This document shows positions 1 through 7,930 of a stretch of DNA of 55,467 nt, piece by piece. The stretch comes from Lachnospiraceae bacterium (GTDB lineage Bacteria > Bacillota > Clostridia > Lachnospirales > Lachnospiraceae): assembly GCA_014804265.1 (NCBI GenBank), contig JAAVAC010000011.1, forward strand, positions 1-55,467. Direction: 5' to 3'. A program made the position numbers and the translations under genes. Below the pieces are notes generated by a model. That model made no database searches. It was not told the origin of the DNA and saw only the letters and a list, made by a program, of their open reading frames with translations. How positions within the stretch are numbered: position 1 is the first letter of the stretch; each line of letters starts with the position of its first letter.

Positions 1-1
1 C

Positions 2-2101
2 AGGGAACGTTACAGCTACGACAGATGCGGGAGGCTCCATTATAAAGAGGATGCCAACGGGAACCGTACCAGCTACCACTATGCAGAGGGACATCCCCAG
101 AAGCTGTCCCCGGCGAACACTTACCCGGACGGCGGCGAGGAACACTATGCCTATGACTATGCAGGGAACGTTACGAAGGCAAGGGACGCAGTTGGAAACG
201 AGACGGAGTTCTGCTATAATGGGGATAGCCGGTTGGAACGGATAAAGAGGGCAGACGGGAGCAGGCGGTACTTTGGCTATGACAGGGAAGGAAGGTGCAG
301 CTACCGTAAGGATGAGAACGGCAATACCATCCGCCTGTCCTACAACATGGACGGAAACCCCGTCATGTCTACAGGAAGCAGCGGGAAAGCAGGAACACCG
401 AAAGGAGGGGAAAATAGAGAAGACCATACCCAAGAGAAGGCAGTGTCGGAGATAAAAAGCCTGTATACCTATGATGAGCAGGGCTTTTTAAAGAAGGCAG
501 CGGAAGACGGAAGCGTATACGAGTACGAGAGGGATACGGAAGGGAACACCCTGAGGAAGAGCGCAGGCGGCAGGACCTTATACGAAGCAGCCTATGATGG
601 ATGCGGCAGGCTGGAAATGCTGGACGGAACCCATTACCGGTATGACAGGGCAGGACGTTTGCAGCAGGTAAGGTCAGGAAATGGAATAAGTGCAGCCTAT
701 CGTTACAACAAAAACGGAATGCAGACGGAAGTATTCTGTGGAAACGGTCTCAGGACTACTTATGGATATGACAGCCGGAACCAGCTGACTTCCCTAACGG
801 CAGGCCTTGACGGGAAAGAGCCGCTGCTACAGGCAGTGTATCAATACGATGGCAATGGGAACCAGACAGGAAAGGAAGAGCGGTACCAGAGGAAGGCTGG
901 GGGCAAAAGGGCGGCAGAGAAGACAGCCTACAGCTATGACAGTATGGACCGCCTGACCGGGGAAACAAGGGATGGCAGGGAGATTGTCTACCGCTATGAT
1001 CTGGCAGGGAACAGGACCAGCCGTTTTCGAGAGGGGAAAGAGGAAACCTATCGTTATAACAGCCGGAACCAGTTAACAGGGCTTGCCAGTGATGATGGAA
1101 ATGTAAGATACTGTTATGACCCTGCAGGAAACCTGCTGGAAGAAAGCCATGCCTGCATAACAGCAGAAGACAAAAGAATCCAGTATGTCTACGATTCTTA
1201 TAATAGAAATATCGGAATAAGAGGGAATGATTTCCAGCAGAAGAATACTTACGATGCGGAAGGCTACCGCTGCAGCCTGGAGGAAAACGGGAAGGTAACA
1301 AACTTTGCCTATAGGTTCGGCATGCTACTTGGTGAACTGGATAAAGAGGATGTTCCAACCAGGAAGTATGTACCAGGAAATGAATATGTGGGGCTGACAA
1401 GCGAAACCGGGAGGGAAAGCGAAGAGCAATACTATGTCACGGATGAACAGGGGAGCATACGGTATGTACTCAATGGTGACGGGGAAATAGAAAGCTGTTA
1501 CCAGTACGATGCCTTTGGAGAAAGCCTTATACAGGAAGGATATGGAAGCAGGCTACAGTATAACAGCCAAATATGGGATGAGCTGAGCGGGCTGTATTAT
1601 CTTAGGGCACGTTATTATAATTCAAGGACAGGAAGGTTTACACAGGAAGATGTAATTTATGATGATGGGCTGAATCTGTATGTTTATTGCAATAGCAATC
1701 CGGTGATTTATTGTGATCCTAGTGGACTTGCGAAGAGTTCAAGTTCAACTAGTAATAATTGTGATTTAAAAACAGGTGATGGTACTAGTCCGGAATCAAC
1801 AGCAGATTTTGAAAAACGAATCAGTAAACTTTCACCACAAGTAAGAGTTGTAGCTGTGAAAGAAAGGACGAGTCAAATAGCAAAAGAAAGAGGACTTGTC
1901 AAAGATTTTAGGTTGTCAAGAATGAATGGAAGGGATATTTATGTGGATCCTAAAACAGGAAACTACTTTAGTGTGGATACACAGCATGGAAGGTTTGAAC
2001 ATTTAAATAAAAAGGGGATACATTTAGGAGAGGTAGATTTTGATTTTAATTCTACTAAGCCTGCGGATAAGTCAGGTGGGCATAATATAAAGACTAAATA
2101 G
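2..2101 (+). CDS. RHS/YD-repeat polymorphic toxin, C-terminal part, with colicin E3-like RNase tip (5' partial)
   Basis: The reading frame is open from base 2, so the gene begins upstream of the window; the first in-frame ATG at 233 is not the real start. The visible 700 codons carry many YD repeats (YxYDxxGR, YRYNxxNQL) and the RHS core end (GLYYLRARYYNSRTGRF, NLYVYCNSNP, DPSG) near codon 570. The last ~125 residues are a variable tip with SVDTQHGRFE followed by HLGEVD. This matches the colicin E3 catalytic block (D-x-x-H-x-x-x-E, WDSQHGELE, HLGSFD), so the tip is probably a 16S rRNA-cleaving ribonuclease; the D, H and E codons start at 1976, 1985 and 1997. In such proteins the RHS shell encloses the toxin for delivery to competing cells. 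The stop codon overlaps the ribosome site of the next gene, the probable immunity gene. Confidence 0.9.
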   Translation, partial: RERYSYDRCGRLHYKEDANGNRTSYHYAEGHPQKLSPANTYPDGGEEHYAYDYAGNVTKARDAVGNETEFCYNGDSRLERIKRADGSRRYFGYDREGRCSYRKDENGNTIRLSYNMDGNPVMSTGSSGKAGTPKGGENREDHTQEKAVSEIKSLYTYDEQGFLKKAAEDGSVYEYERDTEGNTLRKSAGGRTLYEAAYDGCGRLEMLDGTHYRYDRAGRLQQVRSGNGISAAYRYNKNGMQTEVFCGNGLRTTYGYDSRNQLTSLTAGLDGKEPLLQAVYQYDGNGNQTGKEERYQRKAGGKRAAEKTAYSYDSMDRLTGETRDGREIVYRYDLAGNRTSRFREGKEETYRYNSRNQLTGLASDDGNVRYCYDPAGNLLEESHACITAEDKRIQYVYDSYNRNIGIRGNDFQQKNTYDAEGYRCSLEENGKVTNFAYRFGMLLGELDKEDVPTRKYVPGNEYVGLTSETGRESEEQYYVTDEQGSIRYVLNGDGEIESCYQYDAFGESLIQEGYGSRLQYNSQIWDELSGLYYLRARYYNSRTGRFTQEDVIYDDGLNLYVYCNSNPVIYCDPSGLAKSSSSTSNNCDLKTGDGTSPESTADFEKRISKLSPQVRVVAVKERTSQIAKERGLVKDFRLSRMNGRDIYVDPKTGNYFSVDTQHGRFEHLNKKGIHLGEVDFDFNSTKPADKSGGHNIKTK

Positions 2102-2114
2102 GAGATTAATTTCT

Positions 2115-2654
2115 GTGAATAAATTGGCACAATTATATATTAAGAGAGTATACGAAGGAAAAGATTATGTTTATTTTAAAAACAAATGCAAACAAGTACC
2201 ATTATATTTAGAAGAATTGATAGAATTAGCAAGTTCTATGTGCATAAAAATTGATACCTATTGTACAGAAGACGATCCAGCCGTACAAATATGGTTTTAT
2301 TTTGAAGGATATACAGAGGATAGATTTAATGCTGAATACAGAACGTTGTTAAAAATTAGTAAAGTAGCTAATTTATTTGTTTTTCAGCATGAATTTGGTG
2401 TGGAGAATAGAGATCCTAATAAAATGGTTCCAATATTAGATGGATTTTCTGAAGAAGCATATGTTTTTTCACAAAATAAGCTAGAAGCTACTTTAACTGA
2501 TTTTTTAGAAAATAAAAATTTAGTTAAATTACAACTAAGAGAACTGGAAGAGGTCGTTATGAATTTTGAAATTCCAGAGGAAGGTATTTTTGGAAGCCAA
2601 ATGACATTAGAGAATGCCTTGTTTAGAGATTTATATGGGATTTGTGAAATATAG
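2115..2654 (+). CDS. Probable immunity protein for the RHS tip toxin
   Basis: A 179-residue acidic soluble protein with no signal peptide or membrane segment. It starts with GTG 13 bases after the RHS stop, with AGGAGA overlapping that stop as ribosome site. I do not recognise the family, and it does not resemble the short colicin E3 immunity protein. The immunity role is inferred only from position directly after the toxin tip, from size and from acidity. Its AT-rich codon use differs from the GC-richer RHS core but matches the toxin tip. That is usual for exchangeable tip-immunity cassettes. Confidence 0.6.
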   Translation: MNKLAQLYIKRVYEGKDYVYFKNKCKQVPLYLEELIELASSMCIKIDTYCTEDDPAVQIWFYFEGYTEDRFNAEYRTLLKISKVANLFVFQHEFGVENRDPNKMVPILDGFSEEAYVFSQNKLEATLTDFLENKNLVKLQLRELEEVVMNFEIPEEGIFGSQMTLENALFRDLYGICEI

Positions 2655-2773
2655 TATTTTCTATCTGTGCATATAGCAAACATTTGCTATTTATATACAG
2701 AGACTTTATGGAAATATTATATTTTATGTAAACTTTATTTTAAAAGATATGCTTATTTAATAGTTGATATAAC

Positions 2774-3240
2774 TATGACGACAGGGAAAAAAGCGCCGTA
2801 TTCTACTATCCGGAAACAGGGAGAAGGCAGAAGGTATACCATAACCCGGAACATCTGGTGACCCGGATTGAATACCAGGATGATACTTATGAAGCCTACG
2901 GGTATGACCAGTGGCAGAACAAGACATACTATCGGGACAGCGAAGGGGGCTGTATCCGTTATGTCTATGACAATCACCATAACTTAGAAGAAAAAAGCGT
3001 GCTGGCTGTCGGTGCCCTTTCATGGGGCGGGGACGTCACAGCAGAAGAAGACATGGCAGGTTCCATCGGAACCGGGAAATGGATCAGGGAACGTTACAGC
3101 TACGACAGATACGGGAGGCTCCATTATAAAGAGGATGCCAACGGGAACCGTACCAGCTACCGCTATGCAGAGGGACATCTCCAGAAGCTTTCCCAGGCGA
3201 ACATGTACCCGGAAGTGGAGACCAGCCCGGAAGGCAGTAT
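2774..3240 (+). pseudogene. RHS core fragment (displaced)
   Basis: One open frame encodes RHS sequence without start or stop (YDDREKSAVFYYPE, then YGYDQWQNKTYYRD and YSYDRYGRLHYKED). Bases 3085-3219 are nearly identical to window bases 1-135, so the fragment derives from an upstream part of the same or a sister RHS gene, over 2 kb away from the RHS C-terminus. It lacks the RHS core end and runs straight into transposase sequence at about 3241. It is best read as a leftover from recombination or IS-mediated deletion in an RHS array. Confidence 0.8.
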
Positions 3241-3800
3241 TAAAAAAATGAACTTAGACCTCACCGCAATGACTACTGGTGCCTCTCGCCAAAAGAAGAT
3301 GCCGAATTCATAGCATATATGGAAGATGTCCTCGATGTCTATGGACTTGCATATGATCCCATGCGTCCGGTCGTCTGCATGGATGAAAAGCCATACCAGC
3401 TGCTGAGAGAGACAAGAGAGCCACTGCCAATGCGTCCGGGAGATGACTGGAAAGTGGATTCCGAATATATCCGGAATGGTACATGCAGCACCTTTGCCTT
3501 TATAGAATCACTTGCCGGGAGACATCATGTCAGTGTCCGTGAGCACCGGACTGCAGCCGACTGGGAAGAAGAAATCCATTATACGCCGAAACATGGAAGC
3601 TGGCTGAATATCGCTGAAATAGAGCTTAATGTAATGACACGCCAATGCCTGACACGGCGGATTGACAATATCCATCATTTCAGCAGCGAGTTATCGACAT
3701 GGGAAAGCGAGTGCAATACAATGGCGGCAAAGGTAGATTGGCAATTTAAAACTTCTGGTGCACGGATTAAACTGAGCTCGTTATACCCAAAATTTACTGC
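3241..3800 (+). pseudogene. IS630-family transposase remnant
   Basis: The frame begins KNELRPH and continues DYWCLSPKEDAEF, MRPVVCMDEKPYQLL, HYTPKHGSWLN and MTRQCLTRR, which are hallmark IS630 DDE transposase blocks. The N-terminal DNA-binding half is absent. An in-frame deletion joins the VREHRT block directly to the HYTPK block, removing the region that normally holds the second catalytic aspartate (the DNLNTH area). The first DDE aspartate (CMDEKP) and the final E region (WLNIAEIE) remain. The protein cannot be active. The open frame runs on to 3852 into the toxin tail downstream. Confidence 0.82.
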
Positions 3801-4001
3801 CGCTTACACAGAAGTGGCAATAATGCCAAATATAAATGTGTCAGTACAGTAGTTGTTGAGCATACTAATGATGGAGTAGCTCATTTCCATGCAGGAAAAC
3901 CTAAAGGTGATCCAAATTTTCATACTTACGATTTTAAATCAGAAAGGTATAAAAAAATAGATGGACCAGATGGGGATCATTATATATGTTATAAAAAATA
4001 A
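3801..4001 (+). pseudogene. Orphan RHS toxin C-terminal tail
   Basis: After the transposase remnant, in a different frame, a start-less open stretch ends with VVVEHTNDGVAHFHAGKPKG, ERYKKIDGPDGDH and YICYKK then TAA at 3999. It is His/Gly/Asp-rich like the tips of RHS/WapA toxins and is followed within 21 bases by a small immunity-like gene. It has no core or start codon of its own, so it would act only if recombined onto an RHS core. The exact toxin family is not recognised. Confidence 0.55.
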
Positions 4002-4021
4002 AGATTGATGGTTACTTACAT

Positions 4022-4471
4022 ATGGAGATAGATAAAAAACAGTTGATAAAAGATAAATATGTTTTAAAGAAGATTGAGGAAAATGTCGATAATGTAATGG
4101 GAACATCAATATTAAATGTTTATAACAAATCTAATGTTTGTGAGAATTACTTAGAGGTGTTAAATAAAATTTATAAAATAGAATTTCCGGTTTTAATCAC
4201 AAAAGAAAAAGGGTGTAAAAATTATGAATATGTTGAGTATTTATACCAACATTTAAACCTACCAATTAATAGTTATAATTGGCTAATTCCATATTTTAAT
4301 GAAAGCAATTGGTGGATTGAATTTAAAATAGAAAATATAAGTATCTTTTTAAACGCATATTACCCTAATAATATATCCATTAACTTAACTGCTATTGACA
4401 CTAAAAATAAATTGTTATTTGATATTGAAAATGGGGAATTTAACTTTGAGTATCGTATTATGTGTCTATAA
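4022..4471 (+). CDS. Probable orphan immunity protein
   Basis: A 149-residue AT-rich, acidic soluble protein (Asn/Ile/Lys/Glu-rich, no membrane segment), 21 bases after the orphan toxin tail. The ribosome site is weak. I do not recognise the fold. The tip-plus-small-gene arrangement repeats that of 1700-2654, so the likely role is immunity to the neighbouring toxin type, kept after the toxin gene decayed. This is inference from position. Confidence 0.5.
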   Translation: MEIDKKQLIKDKYVLKKIEENVDNVMGTSILNVYNKSNVCENYLEVLNKIYKIEFPVLITKEKGCKNYEYVEYLYQHLNLPINSYNWLIPYFNESNWWIEFKIENISIFLNAYYPNNISINLTAIDTKNKLLFDIENGEFNFEYRIMCL

Positions 4472-4600
4472 ATGAGCATAACTAACATACACCAGTCGTA
4501 TTGAAGAAGAGAATAAAAAAACTATTCACAAGAAATATGACAGCTAGAACCGGAAGGCTGATAAGAAAAGAGGAATCCGAAAGCGCCAGAGAAGACAGTT

Positions 4601-4960
4601 TGGGACAGCCGACTGGAACGGATAAAGAGGGCAGACGGGAGCAGGCGTTACTTTGGCTATGACAGGGAAGGAAGATGTAGCTACCGTAAGGATGAGAACG
4701 GCAATTCTGTGGTGTCTACGGGAAGATTCAAGGCAACAAAAGTAGATGAAGAACCAAAGATAAGAAGCGCCTACATTTATGATGAACAGGCATTCATGGT
4801 CCAGGCATCGGGGGTGGAAGTGTTTACCGGTATGAGAGAGACACAGAAGGATTTAGTATACTTATGCTTCCTATAATAGTAACACTAAGGCAATAGGAAA
4901 CGATTTCCAACAGAAGAATAGTTATGATTCTGAGGCTTATCTTTGAAATATAAGGAAAAT
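4601..4960 (+). pseudogene. Degenerate RHS core remnant
   Basis: Bases 4611-4705 are almost identical to 231-325 of the intact RHS gene. Further weaker matches follow: 4760-4850 resembles 450-545 (YDEQ and the YERDTE region), and 4860-4940 resembles 1190-1270 (DSYNR, NDFQQKN). Segments in between are deleted and the frame is broken by stops. It is a third, collapsed RHS copy marking the end of the toxin array. Bases 4472-4600 hold nothing recognisable. Confidence 0.75.
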
Positions 4961-5006
4961 GAGAAGAAGAGCTAAGCACATTTTAAAGATGATAGAGGCG
5001 CATTTA

Positions 5007-5444
5007 TTAAACTAGAATCTTAAGCATATAGATTTCCTTTAAATCATCAATTGCCATTTCGACATCAAGGGTGTGGAAGCCCAGCCAGCATTCATTCATA
5101 GTATGGGCTTCTGCCATCTTATAAATTTCTTTGCTGCCCTCACCAGTATAGTAATGCCAATAACGGTAGGTATAACCCGTCCAATACATCACTTCGGCAG
5201 AATAGATTTCTCCGGCTTTTTTGAGTCCTCCTACTTCCTCATTGAGTTCTTCAAGAATATATTCTTCGCCCGCCCACTGTAACCGGTCATAGGTATCATC
5301 AAGAGCCAATGCAGCTTTGCTGTTCATAAAAGATTCTATGAACATTGGGCAGTCATATCCGTTTTTTAAAGCTAACTGGAATAGACGGCCCTGTATATCA
5401 CAAAGTTGACGTTTTTCAAGACTAAGATTCATCATATCACTCAC
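5007..5444 (-). CDS. DUF3990-partner protein (probable antitoxin-like)
   Basis: A 145-residue soluble, acidic protein, mostly predicted helical (DIQGRLFQLALKNGYD, YWTGYTYRYWHYYTGEGS). Its start overlaps the end of the DUF3990 gene by 8 bases, so the two are translationally coupled on the minus strand. Similar proteins usually sit beside DUF3990 genes in Lachnospiraceae, sometimes with a DUF3791 gene, which is missing here. An antitoxin or accessory role is inferred from this pairing. Starts four or five residues further in (the second or third Met) are also possible. Confidence 0.6.
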   Translation of the reverse strand: MSDMMNLSLEKRQLCDIQGRLFQLALKNGYDCPMFIESFMNSKAALALDDTYDRLQWAGEEYILEELNEEVGGLKKAGEIYSAEVMYWTGYTYRYWHYYTGEGSKEIYKMAEAHTMNECWLGFHTLDVEMAIDDLKEIYMLKILV

Positions 5445-6078
5445 CTGCTTTTAATATTTCATCAAAGAATCGTCCTTCACGGCGGTATCTCCGGCAAACT
5501 TCTTCTGCCAATGCAATGCCTTTTGAACGATTGGCTTCACTTTCTGCTTTTAGCTTTTCCCGATCTTTTTCGGCAATTACCTGCTCTTCAAGAATTTTAA
5601 TTTTTCCGCAGGCTTTTTTAGTTAAGGCCACGTATTGTTTTTCAAGCTTAAGTGCGGAAAGGCTGTTAATTAATGCAAGATCGGTGATTTCGCCATGAAA
5701 GAATCGATCCAACACAACAAACATTCTGTCATTCGCTATATAGCCAATAACCATATCATACATATAAGTCATTATCCTAAAATGTTCATAGATTTTGGTA
5801 CCCTTTGCTTCTTCCATTTTGCCGCGATTAAATGCAACAAGTAAAGCCCAGTCCAGACCAATTTGAACGTCTAAAATCTTAAGACCGGATAAATCAACTT
5901 GTAAAGTATATATTTTAGCCTGAGGATAATTACAGATTAAAGTTAGCGGCTGAATAGGATCTGTCCCCATATAGAAGCCTTTTCCAAAATCACAATGCTC
6001 ACGGCTGATAGGTGCGATAGAGCCCCGAATACCTGTCTTGGATCCATGATAAAGGGTTATAGTCTCAGCGTCTTTCAT
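5437..6078 (-). CDS. DUF3990 domain protein (ADP-ribosyltransferase-like)
   Basis: 213 residues. The N-terminus LYHGSKTGIRG and the CDFGKGFYMGT block are characteristic of DUF3990, a family I recall as grouped with ADP-ribosyltransferase-fold enzymes; the YHGS and GFYMGT parts resemble NAD-binding strands of that fold. The C-terminal third is a charged helical tail (KILEEQVIAEKDREKL). It is first gene of a two-gene minus-strand operon. A toxin or regulatory modification role is plausible, but the substrate is unknown. Confidence 0.75.
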   Translation of the reverse strand: MKDAETITLYHGSKTGIRGSIAPISREHCDFGKGFYMGTDPIQPLTLICNYPQAKIYTLQVDLSGLKILDVQIGLDWALLVAFNRGKMEEAKGTKIYEHFRIMTYMYDMVIGYIANDRMFVVLDRFFHGEITDLALINSLSALKLEKQYVALTKKACGKIKILEEQVIAEKDREKLKAESEANRSKGIALAEEVCRRYRREGRFFDEILKAGE

Positions 6079-6287
6079 TCTGTTCTCCTATCTCAAAATT
6101 TTAATAAACATATATACATTTTTAATATAGCATACGAAATGTAAAATCACAATTTAAACTTGCTTATAAAAAAACACTTATAAAAGCCATTTAGAAATAC
6201 TGTAATTAGAAAAAATTAACAACAGAAAATTCATTTGATAAAAACATAGAATTATTTGAAAAACTCATACTATTTTCAGGTGATGGT

Positions 6288-7376
6288 ATGAGTGATTTTT
6301 TTGAAAAGAACAAAAGACATATTTTTTTTGTGCTGATTTTAATAGGCGCATATCTGGCAATTCAATATCTGGTCCCATTGTTCCTTCCGCTGGTGTTAGC
6401 ATTTATGATCATTGCTCCTCTGAATCCCTTTCTGGAAAAGGTTTATGAAAAAACCCATATGGGAAAAGGGTTCCTGGCGGGAATCATTTTGCTGATAATC
6501 TGTACAGTAGTAGGAATTCTGGGATGGCTTCTTGTGTGTTTTGCATTGCAGCAGATTGAATACTTTATAAAAAATATCAATCTTTATGAAGAGCAGTTTA
6601 CGTGCTTTGTCAGGGATTGCAGCCAAATGGTAGAGGAAAGGCTTGGCATGAATGCAGGCCAGATAGAAACTTTGATTCTGGAAAGGGTGGATATCTTTAT
6701 TGAAGACATGCAGGTACAGATACTTCCAAATTTTATGAATCAGTCTTTTTTATACTTAAAGATAGGAATAGGGGCAGTTACATTTCTGGTAGTTACGATT
6801 ATAGCGGCAATCCTGTTAGCAAAGGATTTTAAAACAATGAATGAATGCATATCCAAGGTCAGATATTATGAAGATGTAAGGCAGATTGTAGTAAAAATCG
6901 GAAAGCTTATCAGCAGCTTTTTTAAAGCGCAATTTATTATTCTTATCATTATTGCACTTATCTGCACCGGAGGGTTATTTCTTGGAAATATGAAGCATTA
7001 TATACTGATTGGAGTAATAACAGGTATTTTGGATGTGCTTCCTTTTGTGGGAACGGGGATTGTCCTGTTGCCTTTGGCGGTCTGGCAATTGTTAAACGGC
7101 AAAATGATGTCAGGTATCATCCTGTCTATTACATTTATGGTCAGTGCACTAGCCAGAGAATTGTTGGAGCCAAAGCTAATCGGGCAAAAAATGGGAGTGC
7201 TCCCAATCGGGATTTTAATTGCGGTTTATGCGGGAGTAAAGGTATTTGGATTGTTAGGGGTGTTTTTAGGGCCGCTTTATATGCTTATTTTGTGTGAATG
7301 CTATCGGAGGATTTATGGAAAGGATGTAGGGGGAGGACTAGTAAAGCAGCGAGGGGAAAAAGATATTATAAAGTAA
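6288..7376 (+). CDS. AI-2E family transporter (UPF0118) permease
   Basis: 362 residues, close to the family length. Two N-terminal hydrophobic segments (residues ~12-45 and ~58-85) are followed by a soluble stretch. Five or so more membrane segments follow, including LPFVGTGIVLLPLAVWQL and the family-typical ELLEPKLIGQKMG and LFGLLGVFLGPLY-like endings. Members export small molecules or exchange ions; very few export autoinducer-2, so the substrate is open. It is monocistronic, preceded by an AT-rich 209-base gap (6079-6287) shared divergently with the DUF3990 unit. Confidence 0.88.
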   Translation: MSDFFEKNKRHIFFVLILIGAYLAIQYLVPLFLPLVLAFMIIAPLNPFLEKVYEKTHMGKGFLAGIILLIICTVVGILGWLLVCFALQQIEYFIKNINLYEEQFTCFVRDCSQMVEERLGMNAGQIETLILERVDIFIEDMQVQILPNFMNQSFLYLKIGIGAVTFLVVTIIAAILLAKDFKTMNECISKVRYYEDVRQIVVKIGKLISSFFKAQFIILIIIALICTGGLFLGNMKHYILIGVITGILDVLPFVGTGIVLLPLAVWQLLNGKMMSGIILSITFMVSALARELLEPKLIGQKMGVLPIGILIAVYAGVKVFGLLGVFLGPLYMLILCECYRRIYGKDVGGGLVKQRGEKDIIK

Positions 7377-7455
7377 GAAAACAAAAAACATTTAAGATAA
7401 TATTTTGTATGAACAATTTATGGCTCGAACAACTGCAAAAAGCAATATGAACTAA

Positions 7456-7484
7456 TTGAAATTTTACAATATTGATGTTATGAT
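7456..7484 (+). promoter_or_regulatory. Promoter of the type I toxin mRNA
   Basis: TTGAAA at 7456-7461, a 17-base spacer and TATGAT at 7479-7484 give a good sigma-A promoter. Transcription would begin near 7491, leaving a ~100-base structured 5' leader before the toxin start, as is common for type I toxin mRNAs. Confidence 0.6.
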
Positions 7485-7589
7485 TGTAAACATGGCGAAA
7501 GCCATTAGGAGAGTACCCATGACAGGGTGGCAGCCTCCCAAACCAAAGCCCTAGCTTGCTAGGAGTACATAGGAAGGGAGGTGCGTGAT

Positions 7590-7706
7590 ATGACAGCATT
7601 TGAGATTATCTCAATTTTCATTGGAATACTAACATTGTTAGCGACCTTTGGCAGCTTGATTGTTGCGTTTCTTGCCTTTCTCGATAAGAGGAACAGGAAG
7701 AAATAA
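7590..7706 (+). CDS. Small hydrophobic holin-like type I toxin (TxpA-like)
   Basis: 38 codons, too short for ordinary gene callers. The product is one membrane helix (about residues 5-31, IISIFIGILTLLATFG) with a charged C-terminal DKRNRKK, the layout of TxpA/holin-like type I toxins of Firmicutes. AAGGGAGGTG lies 8 bases upstream of ATG. Such peptides insert in the membrane and depolarise it. An antisense promoter faces the gene from downstream, completing a toxin-antitoxin module. Confidence 0.75.
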   Translation: MTAFEIISIFIGILTLLATFGSLIVAFLAFLDKRNRKK

Positions 7707-7799
7707 AACTGCCTCTCTGTCTGACCCACAGAGAGGCAGTGTCCGTTAGGACAAATTAACCTACTTGGGAGCATCCACTTTGGAGTGGGTACTCTTCTT
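7700..7799 (-). ncRNA. Putative antisense antitoxin RNA (RatA-like)
   Basis: On the minus strand, TTGAAA (plus-strand 7829-7834), a 17-base spacer and TATATT (7806-7811) form a strong promoter. An RNA starting near 7799 would run about 100 bases. It would end at the 13-bp perfect hairpin 7708-7720/7728-7740, followed in its direction by TTTTATTT over the toxin stop codon. It would be complementary to the toxin mRNA 3' region. No ORF lies in it. Confidence 0.65.
7708..7740 (-). terminator. Terminator of the antisense RNA
   Basis: Perfect 13-bp stem (ACTGCCTCTCTGT / ACAGAGAGGCAGT) with a 7-base loop. A T-rich run follows only on the minus-strand side, so toxin transcription probably reads through it into the antisense region, extending the sense-antisense overlap. 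Confidence 0.75.
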
Positions 7800-7930
7800 A
7801 TGCTTAATATAGCATAAGAGGTAAGGGATTTCAAGAATTGTTTTCAGAAATTTCTTTGAGTCTCCTTTAAGTTTCCCCATTTTTAAAAAGCAAATAGTCT
7901 ATAAAGATATATTTGTAGGAGGAATTTGAT

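Noticed and set aside
756-1400. Minus-strand 214-codon open frame within the RHS gene
   Set aside because: It is a shadow of the GC-rich repetitive RHS coding strand: composition is Ser/His/Leu/Pro-rich, there is no ribosome site, and the plus strand has unmistakable YD repeats.
3241-3852. Functional IS630 element
   Set aside because: The N-terminus and second catalytic Asp are missing and no terminal inverted repeats could be paired.
5073-5282. Plus-strand frame opposite the DUF3990 partner
   Set aside because: No ribosome site; the minus strand has a conserved-looking protein coupled to DUF3990.
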